Assembly (NCBI GenBank): GCA_041753515.1
Contig: JBGSUE010000008.1
Location: 1 to 36,864 of the forward strand
Length of the DNA: 36,864 nucleotides
Direction: 5' to 3'
Source of the DNA: JBGSUE01 sp041753515
Lineage (GTDB): Bacteria; Patescibacteriota; Microgenomatia; UBA10105; UBA927
Shown here: positions 14,500 through 22,443 of the stretch, one piece after another
Numbering within the stretch: the first letter of the stretch is position 1
Layout: every line of letters starts with the position of its first letter
The notes under the pieces: generated by a model
What the model was told of the DNA's origin: nothing
Databases searched by the model: none
Seen by the model: the letters and a program-made list of their open reading frames with translations, nothing else
Position numbers and translations under genes: made by a program

Positions 14500-15590
14500 T
14501 TTTTGAAACATCACTTCTGCTTTTTATCAGTCTTCTTTTCTACGTATTTCTATCCGTACTGGCCATAAAAAAATGCGGAAAAAAAACACTTGTACGCACA
14601 CTTCCAATACACGGAATTTTCTTCATTTTTGCCTATCTGTCTTTTGAAAATCTATTGGGAGGAGAACCAAAACTTATTTCCGCAACACCTCCGTTTACTC
14701 AGTCCAACAGCATGCCAAAAGAACCAATTACATTCACTTTTTCAACGGTTCTTGATTTTAATAAACTTAAAATATATACATTCCCTGAGTCGCTCGGATC
14801 ATGGCAGACCCATTCATATGTTCCGTTTGCCAACATCGGCAGGTCCGTGACATTTATTCCGCAGACTCGTGAAACCGACAATGATAAAATCATGCTTTAT
14901 TTTGCCAATATTTCAAAACCGTTATCGCGAACGTTTGGCAGTGAACAGCTTATTGAAATATCACAGCCTAAAAAAATTTTCGCTATGGAGTCTTTCGGTA
15001 CATTGCGCGATCCACCTCCGTTTCCCTCACCCACTCCAGTATCACATCCGCAAAATATACACCTTGATGTTCCGTATTTTGCGCAAACCGAGATGTTCAC
15101 CTGCAATATCGCGGCCCTGCGCATGCTTCTTTCATACCGGAATATTTTCGTTTCGGAAACCGATCTGAAAAAAAACGTTGGGTCTTCCGGTTCACGCGGA
15201 AACGGTAATCCGCATCTCGGATATACGTCAAGTTATGGAACATATTGGGAACCAATCGGAAAAATTGCCGGCAGCTACAGGGAATTCAAAATTTTCGACC
15301 ATCCGGATCTTGTCGTTATCCTGAATGAAGTAGCGAGCGCAAATCCGGTGATGATTTGGGGCCAGAACGGCTGGTCGGACCCTCATGAACTTTCATGGAC
15401 TACTCCTGACGGAGAAAAAATTTATGCAATTAACGGTATGCATTCGTACGTTGTCACAGGGTTTGACGGACCTGTACATAATCCAGAATATATCTACGTG
15501 AACGATCCGTGGCGGGGTCAATACAAACTGGATACACAAGAATTCCTGCGGCGTTGGAGCTTTTTCAACATGGCACTGGTCGTTTATTGA
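14487..15590 (+). CDS. membrane-anchored C39-like cysteine peptidase
   Basis: The product has 367 residues. Two membrane helices (about 7-27 and 41-57) are followed by a beta-rich region to about 160, a Pro-rich linker (176-187) and a papain-like Peptidase_C39_2 domain. Catalytic residues visible are Q200 and C206 (YFAQTEMFTCNIAAL), H319 (GMHSYVVTGFDG) and D340 (VNDPWRG). Such domains act outside the membrane on peptides or peptidoglycan cross-links. The start lies within the end of the upstream acyltransferase gene and the stop is one base before the glycosyltransferase start, so the three are one operon. Confidence 0.87.
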   Translation: METIIFETSLLLFISLLFYVFLSVLAIKKCGKKTLVRTLPIHGIFFIFAYLSFENLLGGEPKLISATPPFTQSNSMPKEPITFTFSTVLDFNKLKIYTFPESLGSWQTHSYVPFANIGRSVTFIPQTRETDNDKIMLYFANISKPLSRTFGSEQLIEISQPKKIFAMESFGTLRDPPPFPSPTPVSHPQNIHLDVPYFAQTEMFTCNIAALRMLLSYRNIFVSETDLKKNVGSSGSRGNGNPHLGYTSSYGTYWEPIGKIAGSYREFKIFDHPDLVVILNEVASANPVMIWGQNGWSDPHELSWTTPDGEKIYAINGMHSYVVTGFDGPVHNPEYIYVNDPWRGQYKLDTQEFLRRWSFFNMALVVY

Positions 15591-15591
15591 T

Positions 15592-16491
15592 ATGAGATTG
15601 ATAAAACTTCTTCTTCTGATTATTTCTCTCATGCTTTGTTTCTATAATCTTGGTGACCGGCCGCTGGAGAAATGGGATGAAGCAACCAATGCATATGTTG
15701 TAGCTCATCCGCATGAACCGTTTTTTGAAAAACCACCGCTCTGGTACGCTCTCACACGCCTTTCTGTGGACATTTTTGGGTTTTCCAACATATCTATTCG
15801 GCTGATAAGTGCACTTTCCGGATTGGGAGTCCTGTTTTTAGTCTATCGATTATCCAATATTCTTGCCGTTCTCCTCCTTCTGACGACACCTCACCTCTGG
15901 ATCTCCGGATCCGGTGGATATTTTGCCACGCACAATTTCCGTTCTGCTGATCCGGATGGATTATTTCTCTTTTTCATATTGCTGTCATTTTACCTGGTAA
16001 AAAAGAATCCGCATCTTGCAGGACTTGCATCAGGTTTCGGAATCCTGACCAAAGGTCCATTGGCGCTTGCCCCTCTTTTTTTGTCAAAAAACATCAAACC
16101 GATTCTTATCGCGCTGGCAACTGCATTGCCCTGGTATATTTATAAGACAATTGCATATAACACAGCCTTTTTAGAAAAACACGTTATGTATCACATTATT
16201 ACGAGAATATCTACACCGCTGGAAGGGCACTCCGGAGGCATACTGTATTATCTGAAAGTTCTGTTTACTCCATCTGTATTTCCCTACATGATACCTGCTC
16301 TCTATGCATTTGTTGCCAACAATAGTACGGTCATGAAACCGGTCAAGACCTTGATTGTTTTTATTTTGGGAGCGGTATTTTTCACCAGGACAACATTATC
16401 TTGGTATCTTTTACCGGTTTATCCTTTTTTTGCAATTCTTCTGGCGGATACCATTGCCAAAATCTCCATCACCCATGGAGCCAGACGGTAG
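15592..16491 (+). CDS. ArnT/PMT-type (GT39/GT83-like) membrane glycosyltransferase
   Basis: The product has 299 residues and is nearly all hydrophobic, with about eight membrane helices. The first extracellular loop holds KWDEATNAYVV (D29, E30) and EKPPLWY (46-52), the catalytic and substrate-binding signatures of polyprenyl-phosphate-sugar transferases of the ArnT/PMT superfamily. GILTKGPLAL is also typical. ArnT is about 550 residues, so this is a compact form lacking the C-terminal soluble domain. It probably uses a polyprenyl-phosphate sugar. Its last 73 bases overlap the convergent IDI-like gene. Confidence 0.87.
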   Translation: MRLIKLLLLIISLMLCFYNLGDRPLEKWDEATNAYVVAHPHEPFFEKPPLWYALTRLSVDIFGFSNISIRLISALSGLGVLFLVYRLSNILAVLLLLTTPHLWISGSGGYFATHNFRSADPDGLFLFFILLSFYLVKKNPHLAGLASGFGILTKGPLALAPLFLSKNIKPILIALATALPWYIYKTIAYNTAFLEKHVMYHIITRISTPLEGHSGGILYYLKVLFTPSVFPYMIPALYAFVANNSTVMKPVKTLIVFILGAVFFTRTTLSWYLLPVYPFFAILLADTIAKISITHGARR

Positions 16492-16964
16492 GTAGAAATT
16501 TTATTAAATTCCACGGTTTCATATCCGTATGCATACTGGAAATCCGGCTCTATAGGATCTGTCAGATGCACAAGGTATATGCGGTCTACTTCGTGTTCTG
16601 TATAGATGCTTCCCGGATCTTTCGCCTTGTAATATACGTTCCCGAGATATTCCGGTTTTTGGGTAGCCCCTTCACTTTTCCATTCACGGGTAAATGCTGT
16701 TTTTATCGCTTCTTCATCAGTTTGAAGTATATCGTTCATATAGATCTGGTGCGATGAAAACGTCAAATCCCAATACCCGTCAAATGCCGGGTGTTTACGG
16801 TGCTGGAGAAAATATGTATCTCCGATCATAAGTATTGCCGTAAAACCCCGGTGTAAAATCCCCTCCTCATGCGCCTTCCACCTGTCTATCCGTCCTGTTA
16901 TGCGGTCTTTTTTATCAACCGCAGCAAGATATGTTTTTTGCTTATAATAATCTTTGACTTTCAT
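16419..16964 (-). CDS. IDI-like Nudix hydrolase (isopentenyl-diphosphate isomerase type 1 relative)
   Basis: The product has 181 residues. The type-1 IDI pattern is clear: GILHRGFTAILMI (36-47), a long Trp-containing segment FDGYWDLTFSSHQ (61-73), Nudix-like AFTREWKSEG (90-99) and TEHEVDRIYLVH (122-133). In true IDI the catalytic Cys lies in the CSHP/CGHP motif; here the position reads SSHQ, so isomerase activity is doubtful and Nudix hydrolysis is possible. The start ATG overlaps the greA stop (ATGA). The 3' end overlaps the convergent glycosyltransferase gene by 73 bases. The family is sure; the reaction is not. Confidence 0.82.
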   Translation of the reverse strand: MKVKDYYKQKTYLAAVDKKDRITGRIDRWKAHEEGILHRGFTAILMIGDTYFLQHRKHPAFDGYWDLTFSSHQIYMNDILQTDEEAIKTAFTREWKSEGATQKPEYLGNVYYKAKDPGSIYTEHEVDRIYLVHLTDPIEPDFQYAYGYETVEFNKISTYRLAPWVMEILAMVSARRIAKKG

Positions 16965-17437
16965 GAAACATCCTTTATCGTGTAGTTTTTTATACCCGCA
17001 GGGGCGTGAATGGTAACGGTATCCCCTGATTTTCTCCCCATGAGTTGCCTTCCCAAAGGGGAAATACTGGAAATCGCACTTTTATCCGGATCCGATTCCG
17101 CGGATCCCACAACGGAAAATGTCATCGTCTTTTCGTCTGATTCGACTGTTATTGTAGATCCCACACCAACAATGCCATTTGTATTTTTTACTGTAATAAT
17201 CGAGTGCCTAATCTGCCGGTCAAGACGGCGGATTTGGGCATCGAGAAAACTCAATCTCGCACGTGCAGCCTTGTAATATCCATTTTCCGATAAATCCCCC
17301 ATTTCGCGAGCGAGACGCAGCTGTTCTACTGCATCCGGCCTCTCACTCATGCGTTTATTTTTCTCAGCAACCAGCGTATCATACCCTGATCGGGTTATCG
17401 GATACCGGTCCGGTTTTGGTGAGTATGTTTTTCCCAT
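16961..17437 (-). CDS. greA: GreA/GreB transcript cleavage factor
   Basis: The product has 158 residues from the ATG at 17437 (MGKTYSPKPDRYPITRSGY). The N-terminal coiled coil carries the acidic tip GDLSENGYYKAARARL, equivalent to GDL.EN..Y.AA in GreA, which reaches the RNA polymerase active site. The C-terminal FKBP-like domain ends ISPLGRQLMGRKSGDTVTI. It rescues backtracked RNA polymerase by stimulating RNA cleavage. The longer frame upstream is ruled out by a minus-strand TATAAT (17444-17449) exactly six bases before this ATG. The IDI-like gene is translationally coupled downstream. Confidence 0.93.
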   Translation of the reverse strand: MGKTYSPKPDRYPITRSGYDTLVAEKNKRMSERPDAVEQLRLAREMGDLSENGYYKAARARLSFLDAQIRRLDRQIRHSIITVKNTNGIVGVGSTITVESDEKTMTFSVVGSAESDPDKSAISSISPLGRQLMGRKSGDTVTIHAPAGIKNYTIKDVS

Positions 17438-17443
17438 ACGGGT

Positions 17444-17453
17444 ATTATATAAT
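17444..17453. promoter_or_regulatory. overlapping divergent TATAAT boxes, greA and DPGTGSY operon
   Basis: The palindromic stretch ATTATATAAT contains TATAAT on the minus strand (17444-17449) and on the plus strand (17448-17453). Each lies exactly six bases from an ATG (17437 minus, 17460 plus). The two -10 boxes share two bases, so the polymerases should exclude each other, and both transcripts would be leaderless. Confidence 0.65.
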
Positions 17454-17459
17454 ACATAC

Positions 17460-17651
17460 ATGAAAACACTCATTCTTGGTCTCATCTTTCTCACAACTGC
17501 CCGCAAAACATATGCGTACCTTGATCCGGGAACAGGAAGCTATATATTCCAGATTCTCATCGCCGGACTCCTGGGAAGCACATTTTTCCTGAAATCCGCA
17601 ATCAAAAAAATCATAAATAAATTCAGGAAGAAAAACAATGATGAAACGTAA
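17460..17651 (+). CDS. small membrane protein with conserved YLDPGTGSY motif
   Basis: The product has 63 residues. The layout is a hydrophobic N-terminus ending in a signal-like site (about 1-19), YLDPGTGSYIFQ at 20-31, a membrane helix (about 30-46) and a basic tail (KKIINKFRKK). The DPGTGS small-protein pattern recurs in bacterial envelope and exopolysaccharide clusters, often beside membrane sulfatase-like proteins, as here; that association is from general knowledge and has not been searched. The function is unknown. The start is set by TATAAT six bases upstream. The stop overlaps the next gene by 14 bases. Confidence 0.8.
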   Translation: MKTLILGLIFLTTARKTYAYLDPGTGSYIFQILIAGLLGSTFFLKSAIKKIINKFRKKNNDET

Positions 17652-18999
17652 TGCATCATCATTTCGGGATCCAAGCGGTTTTGTGTACACAAAAAACAGC
17701 ATTCTCTACCGTCAGATAAACCATATTCACAAAGACAACTACGATCTCATGCTCTCATCCGGTCTGTATAAAACGCTCACCTCGGCCGGACTCATGGTAC
17801 AACACTCGGAGGTAAAAACAGAACAAACAGCATATAAAACACTGATGCCGGTAAAAATTCCGTTTCTGTCATATCCATGGGAATGGTGCTTTTCAGCGCG
17901 TAAAGACGGTGCGCTTCTTACACTGGAAATTGCCAAGACAGCTCTTGCGTACGGTATGTCGCTCAAGGATGCCACAAGCTTTAATGTTCAATTTTTTCAA
18001 GGCAGACCGATTTTTATAGATTCATTGTCTTTCGAAAAATACCATCCCGGTACTCCGTGGGTAGCATATAAACAATTCTGCGAACAATTCCTTGCACCGC
18101 TTGTACTTGAATCATATGTTGATGCACGGCTTTCCTCACTGCTTTTGCCGTATGTAGGCGGAGTTCCTCTTGATCTTGCTTCCCGCTTACTTCCTTTAAA
18201 AAGCCGCCTGAACGCAGGAATTCTTGTGCATATTCATCTTCACAGTCAACACAGAAACAAAAATATCCGAAATAGTATGCCAAAATCGTCTTTTTCCAAA
18301 CTGTCCTATATGGGACTTCTGGACAATCTCACATCAACTGTTCAAAATCTTCATCTGAAAAAAGATACAACAGTCTGGAGCAATTATGCAGACAGTCCAA
18401 TACACCCAAGCTACAGTCCTGCCGCACTTTCATCCAAAAAAGAAATTGTTGCTCAGTTTATACAAAAATCAAAAGTAAAAACCGTGTGGGACATCGGGGG
18501 GAACACCGGAGATTTCAGCCGGATAGCGGCACTTACCGCCGATCTTGTCGTCAGTATGGATTTTGACCGGACGGTTGTCGAAAAAAATTACCTGACAGTC
18601 AAAAAAAACGCTGAAACACGCATCCTGCCTATCGTGTCGGATATAACCAACCCGGCCCCCGGCGTAGGGTGGAACAATAGCGAACGGGAAGGGTTGTTAG
18701 AACGGTCAAAACCTGACCTCGTTCTTGCACTTGCACTCATCCACCATCTGGCTATTGCATCCAATATCCCGCTTTCAGAAATTCGGGACATACTTCATTC
18801 GCTGTCACCCTTATTGATAATCGAATTCATACCAAAAGCGGATAAACAGGTACAAGACATGTTTGCCGTACGGGACGATATTTTCCCAGACTATACGCAT
18901 GAGTCATTTGAAAAAATATTTTCCGTTTCTTTTCGGATTACTAAGAAAGCGACAATTGCCGATTCAAAACGCACGCTGTATCTGTTAACCGCAAAATGA
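17638..18999 (+). CDS. class I SAM-dependent methyltransferase with long N-terminal domain
   Basis: The product has 453 residues. Residues 1-260 are an N-terminal domain with FRDPSGFVYTKN, ILYRQINHIHKDNYDLMLSS and FNVQFFQGRPIFIDSLSFE, a combination I associate with methyltransferases of the NoeA-like group. A Rossmann methyltransferase follows, with motif I TVWDIGGNTGDFSR at 282-295 and an acidic loop VVSMDFD; PDLVLALALIHHL resembles motif IV. It probably methylates a surface glycan or lipid-linked intermediate, inferred from its neighbours. It overlaps the small DPGTGSY gene upstream by 14 bases and the sulfatase-like gene downstream by 4. Confidence 0.82.
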   Translation: MMKRNASSFRDPSGFVYTKNSILYRQINHIHKDNYDLMLSSGLYKTLTSAGLMVQHSEVKTEQTAYKTLMPVKIPFLSYPWEWCFSARKDGALLTLEIAKTALAYGMSLKDATSFNVQFFQGRPIFIDSLSFEKYHPGTPWVAYKQFCEQFLAPLVLESYVDARLSSLLLPYVGGVPLDLASRLLPLKSRLNAGILVHIHLHSQHRNKNIRNSMPKSSFSKLSYMGLLDNLTSTVQNLHLKKDTTVWSNYADSPIHPSYSPAALSSKKEIVAQFIQKSKVKTVWDIGGNTGDFSRIAALTADLVVSMDFDRTVVEKNYLTVKKNAETRILPIVSDITNPAPGVGWNNSEREGLLERSKPDLVLALALIHHLAIASNIPLSEIRDILHSLSPLLIIEFIPKADKQVQDMFAVRDDIFPDYTHESFEKIFSVSFRITKKATIADSKRTLYLLTAK

Positions 19000-20525
19000 C
19001 ACATGCATTTTTTCCACTCTTATTTGCACTGTCATACGTATTGACCCTGTATCATCACAATATCGGTGATGTCAGACTGACCTCTTTATACAAACCAGTT
19101 GCGGTCATTACCGTCATCTGGTTACTTTTATGGCTTGTCCTTTCATGTGTTTTCGCTCAAACAACAAAACGCATGATCTATTTTTCTCTGATCACGGTCC
19201 TTATGTTTTCATTCCGTGACAACAATGCATTCATACCGCAAAAGGTGCTCTATGTACTCTATGTCTTCATACTTGCTGTATCATATTCACTACTTTTTAA
19301 AGCAAAAACAGTCAGGAAGGTATCACAATTCGTTGCAGGTATGGCTTTTGTATCTATTGGTATTCCGCTTGTTCACATACTTTATTACGAAACTGCTGTC
19401 AGATCCCATATCCCTGTAGAAAGCCGAATCATCATTCGGGACGATATACCCGATACACCACCTCTGGGATATTATCCTGATATCTATTACATCGTACCTG
19501 ATAGCTTTTCCTCAACCGGAGTCATGAAGAAATACATGGGCTGGGACAATAGTGTGTTTGATGATTTTCTCAAAGGGAAAGGCTTTTATGTAGCAAGCAA
19601 TGCAACGTCCAACTATCCCAAAACATATTTATCATTATCCTCAACTCTCAACATGGAATATCTGGATTATTTATCAGTTCATACGAATTCAACCGATGAA
19701 ACACTTGTATCACCTCTCATAAAAAATAATGCAGTACTCCTGTTTCTTTTAGACCACGGATATGCGTTTTATCAGATCGGATCCTGGTGGGGTCCGACCC
19801 AATACAATCCGCGTGCCGAAAAAAATTTCAATCTTGACCTACAAAACAGTCTTGGCATAAGTATGTTTGACACCATCATTATTGATTCGACTGCAGTCAG
19901 ACCGCTTCTGCCAAAATCATGGTTTTCACAAATCGTTACCGAATCGGAGGAAGACAAACGGAAACGAACAATTTACCAGTTCAACACTCTCGCGGCAATC
20001 CCGCCGCTCCCCGGTCCGAAATTTGTTTTCGCACATATCCTGGCTCCGCATGCACCGAATGTATTTGGTCCGGACTGCCAATTCGTAACACCCGGAAGTC
20101 TTGCCGGAACAAGCTATGAAATCGGGTACACTGATCAGGTGCGGTGCATTAGCCGGAAACTGGAAGAAACAGTATCGGCGATTCTTTCCAAATCCAAAAA
20201 ACCGCCTGTCATCCTCATCCATTCGGACGAAGGAGCTCCCTATTTTGCCGATGCACTTCATCCACCAGACAACTGGAAAGATGCACCGAAAGACCTGTTA
20301 CGCAAAAAATTTCCGGTAATGGCAGCATATTATCTTCCCGATGTATCAGATGAATACACCCTCTATCCTTCCATAACACCTGTCAATGCATTCCGGGTCA
20401 TTCTCAATAAATATTTCCAAACATCATTACCCATTCTTGAAGACCGCAATTTTATCAACCTTGACATGGAACACAGGTATGAGTATCGTGAAGTAACGGA
20501 CATTGTGCAAGCTGCAAGACAGTAA
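18996..20525 (+). CDS. membrane-anchored sulfatase/alkaline-phosphatase superfamily protein
   Basis: The product has 509 residues. Four or five membrane helices occupy residues 1-130. An extracytoplasmic alkaline-phosphatase-fold domain starts near 160 with PDIYYIVPDSFSS (metal-ligand Asp at 162 and 169) and continues SNYPKTYLSLSSTLNMEYL, FAHILAPHAPNVF and VILIHSDEGAPY (second metal-site Asp). No sulfatase Cys/Ser-x-Pro-x-Arg signature is seen, so phospho-group transfer or hydrolysis on a surface polymer, as in LtaS/phosphoglycerol-transferase relatives, is an alternative. It overlaps the methyltransferase gene by 4 bases and is followed after 2 bases by a small membrane protein. Confidence 0.82.
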   Translation: MTHAFFPLLFALSYVLTLYHHNIGDVRLTSLYKPVAVITVIWLLLWLVLSCVFAQTTKRMIYFSLITVLMFSFRDNNAFIPQKVLYVLYVFILAVSYSLLFKAKTVRKVSQFVAGMAFVSIGIPLVHILYYETAVRSHIPVESRIIIRDDIPDTPPLGYYPDIYYIVPDSFSSTGVMKKYMGWDNSVFDDFLKGKGFYVASNATSNYPKTYLSLSSTLNMEYLDYLSVHTNSTDETLVSPLIKNNAVLLFLLDHGYAFYQIGSWWGPTQYNPRAEKNFNLDLQNSLGISMFDTIIIDSTAVRPLLPKSWFSQIVTESEEDKRKRTIYQFNTLAAIPPLPGPKFVFAHILAPHAPNVFGPDCQFVTPGSLAGTSYEIGYTDQVRCISRKLEETVSAILSKSKKPPVILIHSDEGAPYFADALHPPDNWKDAPKDLLRKKFPVMAAYYLPDVSDEYTLYPSITPVNAFRVILNKYFQTSLPILEDRNFINLDMEHRYEYREVTDIVQAARQ

Positions 20526-20527
20526 AC

Positions 20528-20758
20528 ATGGATAATGATAATATTCCAAGCGAAGATAAAACGACTAAATCACGCACACTTTTCGATGCAACACCGTTTG
20601 AAATTTTCTGGAGGAATTTTCTGGCAGGAATTGCGAGGACTCTCGGAAGTATTTTTCTTTATATTATTTTTCTTTTTCTTCTTTCCTATATTTCGTATCT
20701 GTTCGTTTTTCCGAAACTCACTCCAATTGTTGATAATTTCACAAAATTATTTCCCTAA
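20528..20758 (+). CDS. small membrane protein, hypothetical
   Basis: The product has 76 residues. A polar N-terminus (about 1-28) is followed by one or two membrane helices (about 30-63) and a short tail. It begins 2 bases after the sulfatase-like stop and ends overlapping a convergent gene by 12 bases. Its position suggests an accessory part of the DPGTGSY-methyltransferase-sulfatase operon. No family is recognised. Confidence 0.65.
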   Translation: MDNDNIPSEDKTTKSRTLFDATPFEIFWRNFLAGIARTLGSIFLYIIFLFLLSYISYLFVFPKLTPIVDNFTKLFP

Positions 20759-21130
20759 TGACATAAAGAAAATCGTTTTATGGAAAATATGCATGATGAC
20801 GGACGACGCATCCTTGAAATCTCCCAGCTCTTTCCATGAAAAATTCCTGTTTTCAACGAACATGAGCCGCGATGGCGTTTTGAGGGTTCCATCCGTCGGT
20901 TCAATCAGCTGATTGAGTACCCGCAGTGCATCCATGACAATGGGCTCTTTCTGATGTTTAAGCGCATACTCGCAAAACGTTACTGCGTTTCCCGGATCGA
21001 TCTGGCTAAAATCATGCTTTCCCAACAGGTTCGGCAGGTGATACAAAAACGGATCCTGGATCTGATCCGTATAGGCAAGAAGATCCCTGAGACGGGATAT
21101 ATGATACAGGGTGTTTGTGTCTGTTGTCAT
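20747..21130 (-). CDS. hypothetical soluble protein
   Basis: The product has 127 residues and no membrane segment. It looks helical, with HISRLRDLLAYTDQI and DPGNAVTFCEYALKHQ suggesting helical repeats. No family or catalytic motif is recognised. Its ATG directly follows the stop of the MGMT-like gene (TAA-ATG), so the two are co-translated. Its 3' end overlaps the convergent small membrane protein gene by 12 bases. Confidence 0.65.
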   Translation of the reverse strand: MTTDTNTLYHISRLRDLLAYTDQIQDPFLYHLPNLLGKHDFSQIDPGNAVTFCEYALKHQKEPIVMDALRVLNQLIEPTDGTLKTPSRLMFVENRNFSWKELGDFKDASSVIMHIFHKTIFFMSLGK

Positions 21131-21445
21131 TTATGCCTCCCATCTGGATTTTTCATGATCAACGTGTGAACCCTTAAAACACACTCCCTCTTTTTCGAGC
21201 ATACGCCGTTTTCCTGCTATTCCGTCTTTCCCCGAATACCCGGTAAGGGATCCATCGCTCGCAACTACCCTGTGGCATGGAGTATGCGGCGCATCAGGAT
21301 TTGTTTTCATATATAATCCAACCGCACGCGCCGCTTTTTGGTTTCCTGCAAGTCTCGCAATCTGACCATATGTGGCAACTTTTCCCCTGGGGATTTGACG
21401 TGTAATACTATATACTTTTTCACGAAAGTCCTTCACATCATTCAT
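21131..21445 (-). CDS. MGMT-family protein (minimal O6-alkylguanine-DNA alkyltransferase domain)
   Basis: The product has 104 residues from the ATG at 21445 (MNDVKDFREKVYSITRQIPRG). It has the winged-helix DNA-binding and active-site domain only: GKVATYGQIARLAG, ARAVG, then the active-site PCHRV with the acceptor Cys, and GYSGKDGIAGKRRMLEKEGV. Many stand-alone proteins of this size (Atl group) have Trp in place of Cys; this one keeps the Cys and could repair O6-alkylguanine. The longer frame upstream is less likely, because a TATACT box lies 8 bases before this start. Confidence 0.88.
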   Translation of the reverse strand: MNDVKDFREKVYSITRQIPRGKVATYGQIARLAGNQKAARAVGLYMKTNPDAPHTPCHRVVASDGSLTGYSGKDGIAGKRRMLEKEGVCFKGSHVDHEKSRWEA

Positions 21446-21477
21446 ACTTCCATAGTATACTAAAAATTCAATCAATA

Positions 21478-22443
21478 ATGAACAGAATATCATCTATACA
21501 ACCATCTATCAAAAGAGTATTCATACTCATCGTTCTTGCCGGTTCATCACTTGTCTCATACAAATCCACAACGGCTGCGCTCACAATTCTCTTTCCGCAT
21601 ACAAAACCACGTGTATTGGGTACTGCAGACAAGGTACCTTTCCCTACTCCCTCACCTGCTCCACACCCTGCATCCGGTACAGACATATCCCTGGCAATAC
21701 AGAAAGAACTGGAAGGAACAAAAGGGTCATATAGTATTGTTGTACAGGATACGGACGGAAACGATATTTATATACGTGAACCGAAAAAAGTATACGATAG
21801 CGCAAGCCTGTACAAATTGTGGGTTATGGCAACCGTTTATGATCTTATTGAAAAAGGTGAACTGAAAACAGATCAAACACTTTCGCGCAGTATCGAGGCA
21901 CTCAACAGGATTTACGGAATTGACCCGGAAAACGCGGAACAGACAGAGGGGACAATCACAAAAACTGTATCCGAAGCTGTCGGGCAGATGATCACAATAT
22001 CTCATAATTATTCAGCCATGCTTTTGACAGACAAAATAAAACTATCAACAGTTTCCGAATTCCTATTGGAACAGGATTTAACAGAATCAAAAGTAGGGAC
22101 ATCAACACAATATCATAAGTCAACTGCCGCTGACATTACTAGATTTTTCAAACTTCTCTACAACGGAAAACTGGCAAACCCGGAGCATACCGAGGATATG
22201 ATAAAACTTCTGAAAAACCAAACACTCAATGAGAAACTACCAAAAAATCTTCCACCAGGTACTGTTGTCGCACATAAAACAGGCGAACTGGATACAGTTT
22301 CACATGACGCAGGGATTGTGTATACGGATGCGGGAGATTATATCATTGCAATTCTTACCGATACGGACACTCCTGCCAATGCAAATACACACATAGCCAA
22401 CATTTCGAAAATCGTCTATGACTATATTACGGGCGGTACGTAA
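21478..22443 (+). CDS. class A beta-lactamase-fold serine hydrolase, membrane-anchored
   Basis: The product has 321 residues. A membrane anchor lies at about 12-36 and a Pro-rich linker at 52-66. The serine beta-lactamase/transpeptidase fold starts near 70. The active-site triplets are S110-L-Y-K113, S175-H-N177 (where class A enzymes have SDN) and K267-T-G269. This resembles the Beta-lactamase2 family found widely outside resistance contexts, so true beta-lactam hydrolysis is not established; a peptidoglycan-related hydrolase is equally likely. The TATACT box lies 16 bases upstream. The last 17 bases overlap the convergent dehydrogenase-like gene. Confidence 0.85.
   Translation: MNRISSIQPSIKRVFILIVLAGSSLVSYKSTTAALTILFPHTKPRVLGTADKVPFPTPSPAPHPASGTDISLAIQKELEGTKGSYSIVVQDTDGNDIYIREPKKVYDSASLYKLWVMATVYDLIEKGELKTDQTLSRSIEALNRIYGIDPENAEQTEGTITKTVSEAVGQMITISHNYSAMLLTDKIKLSTVSEFLLEQDLTESKVGTSTQYHKSTAADITRFFKLLYNGKLANPEHTEDMIKLLKNQTLNEKLPKNLPPGTVVAHKTGELDTVSHDAGIVYTDAGDYIIAILTDTDTPANANTHIANISKIVYDYITGGT

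Noticed and set aside
21478..22443. Beta-lactam resistance gene
   Set aside because: The fold and SxxK/KTG triplets are present, but SHN replaces SDN and the context is ordinary chromosomal; resistance cannot be claimed.
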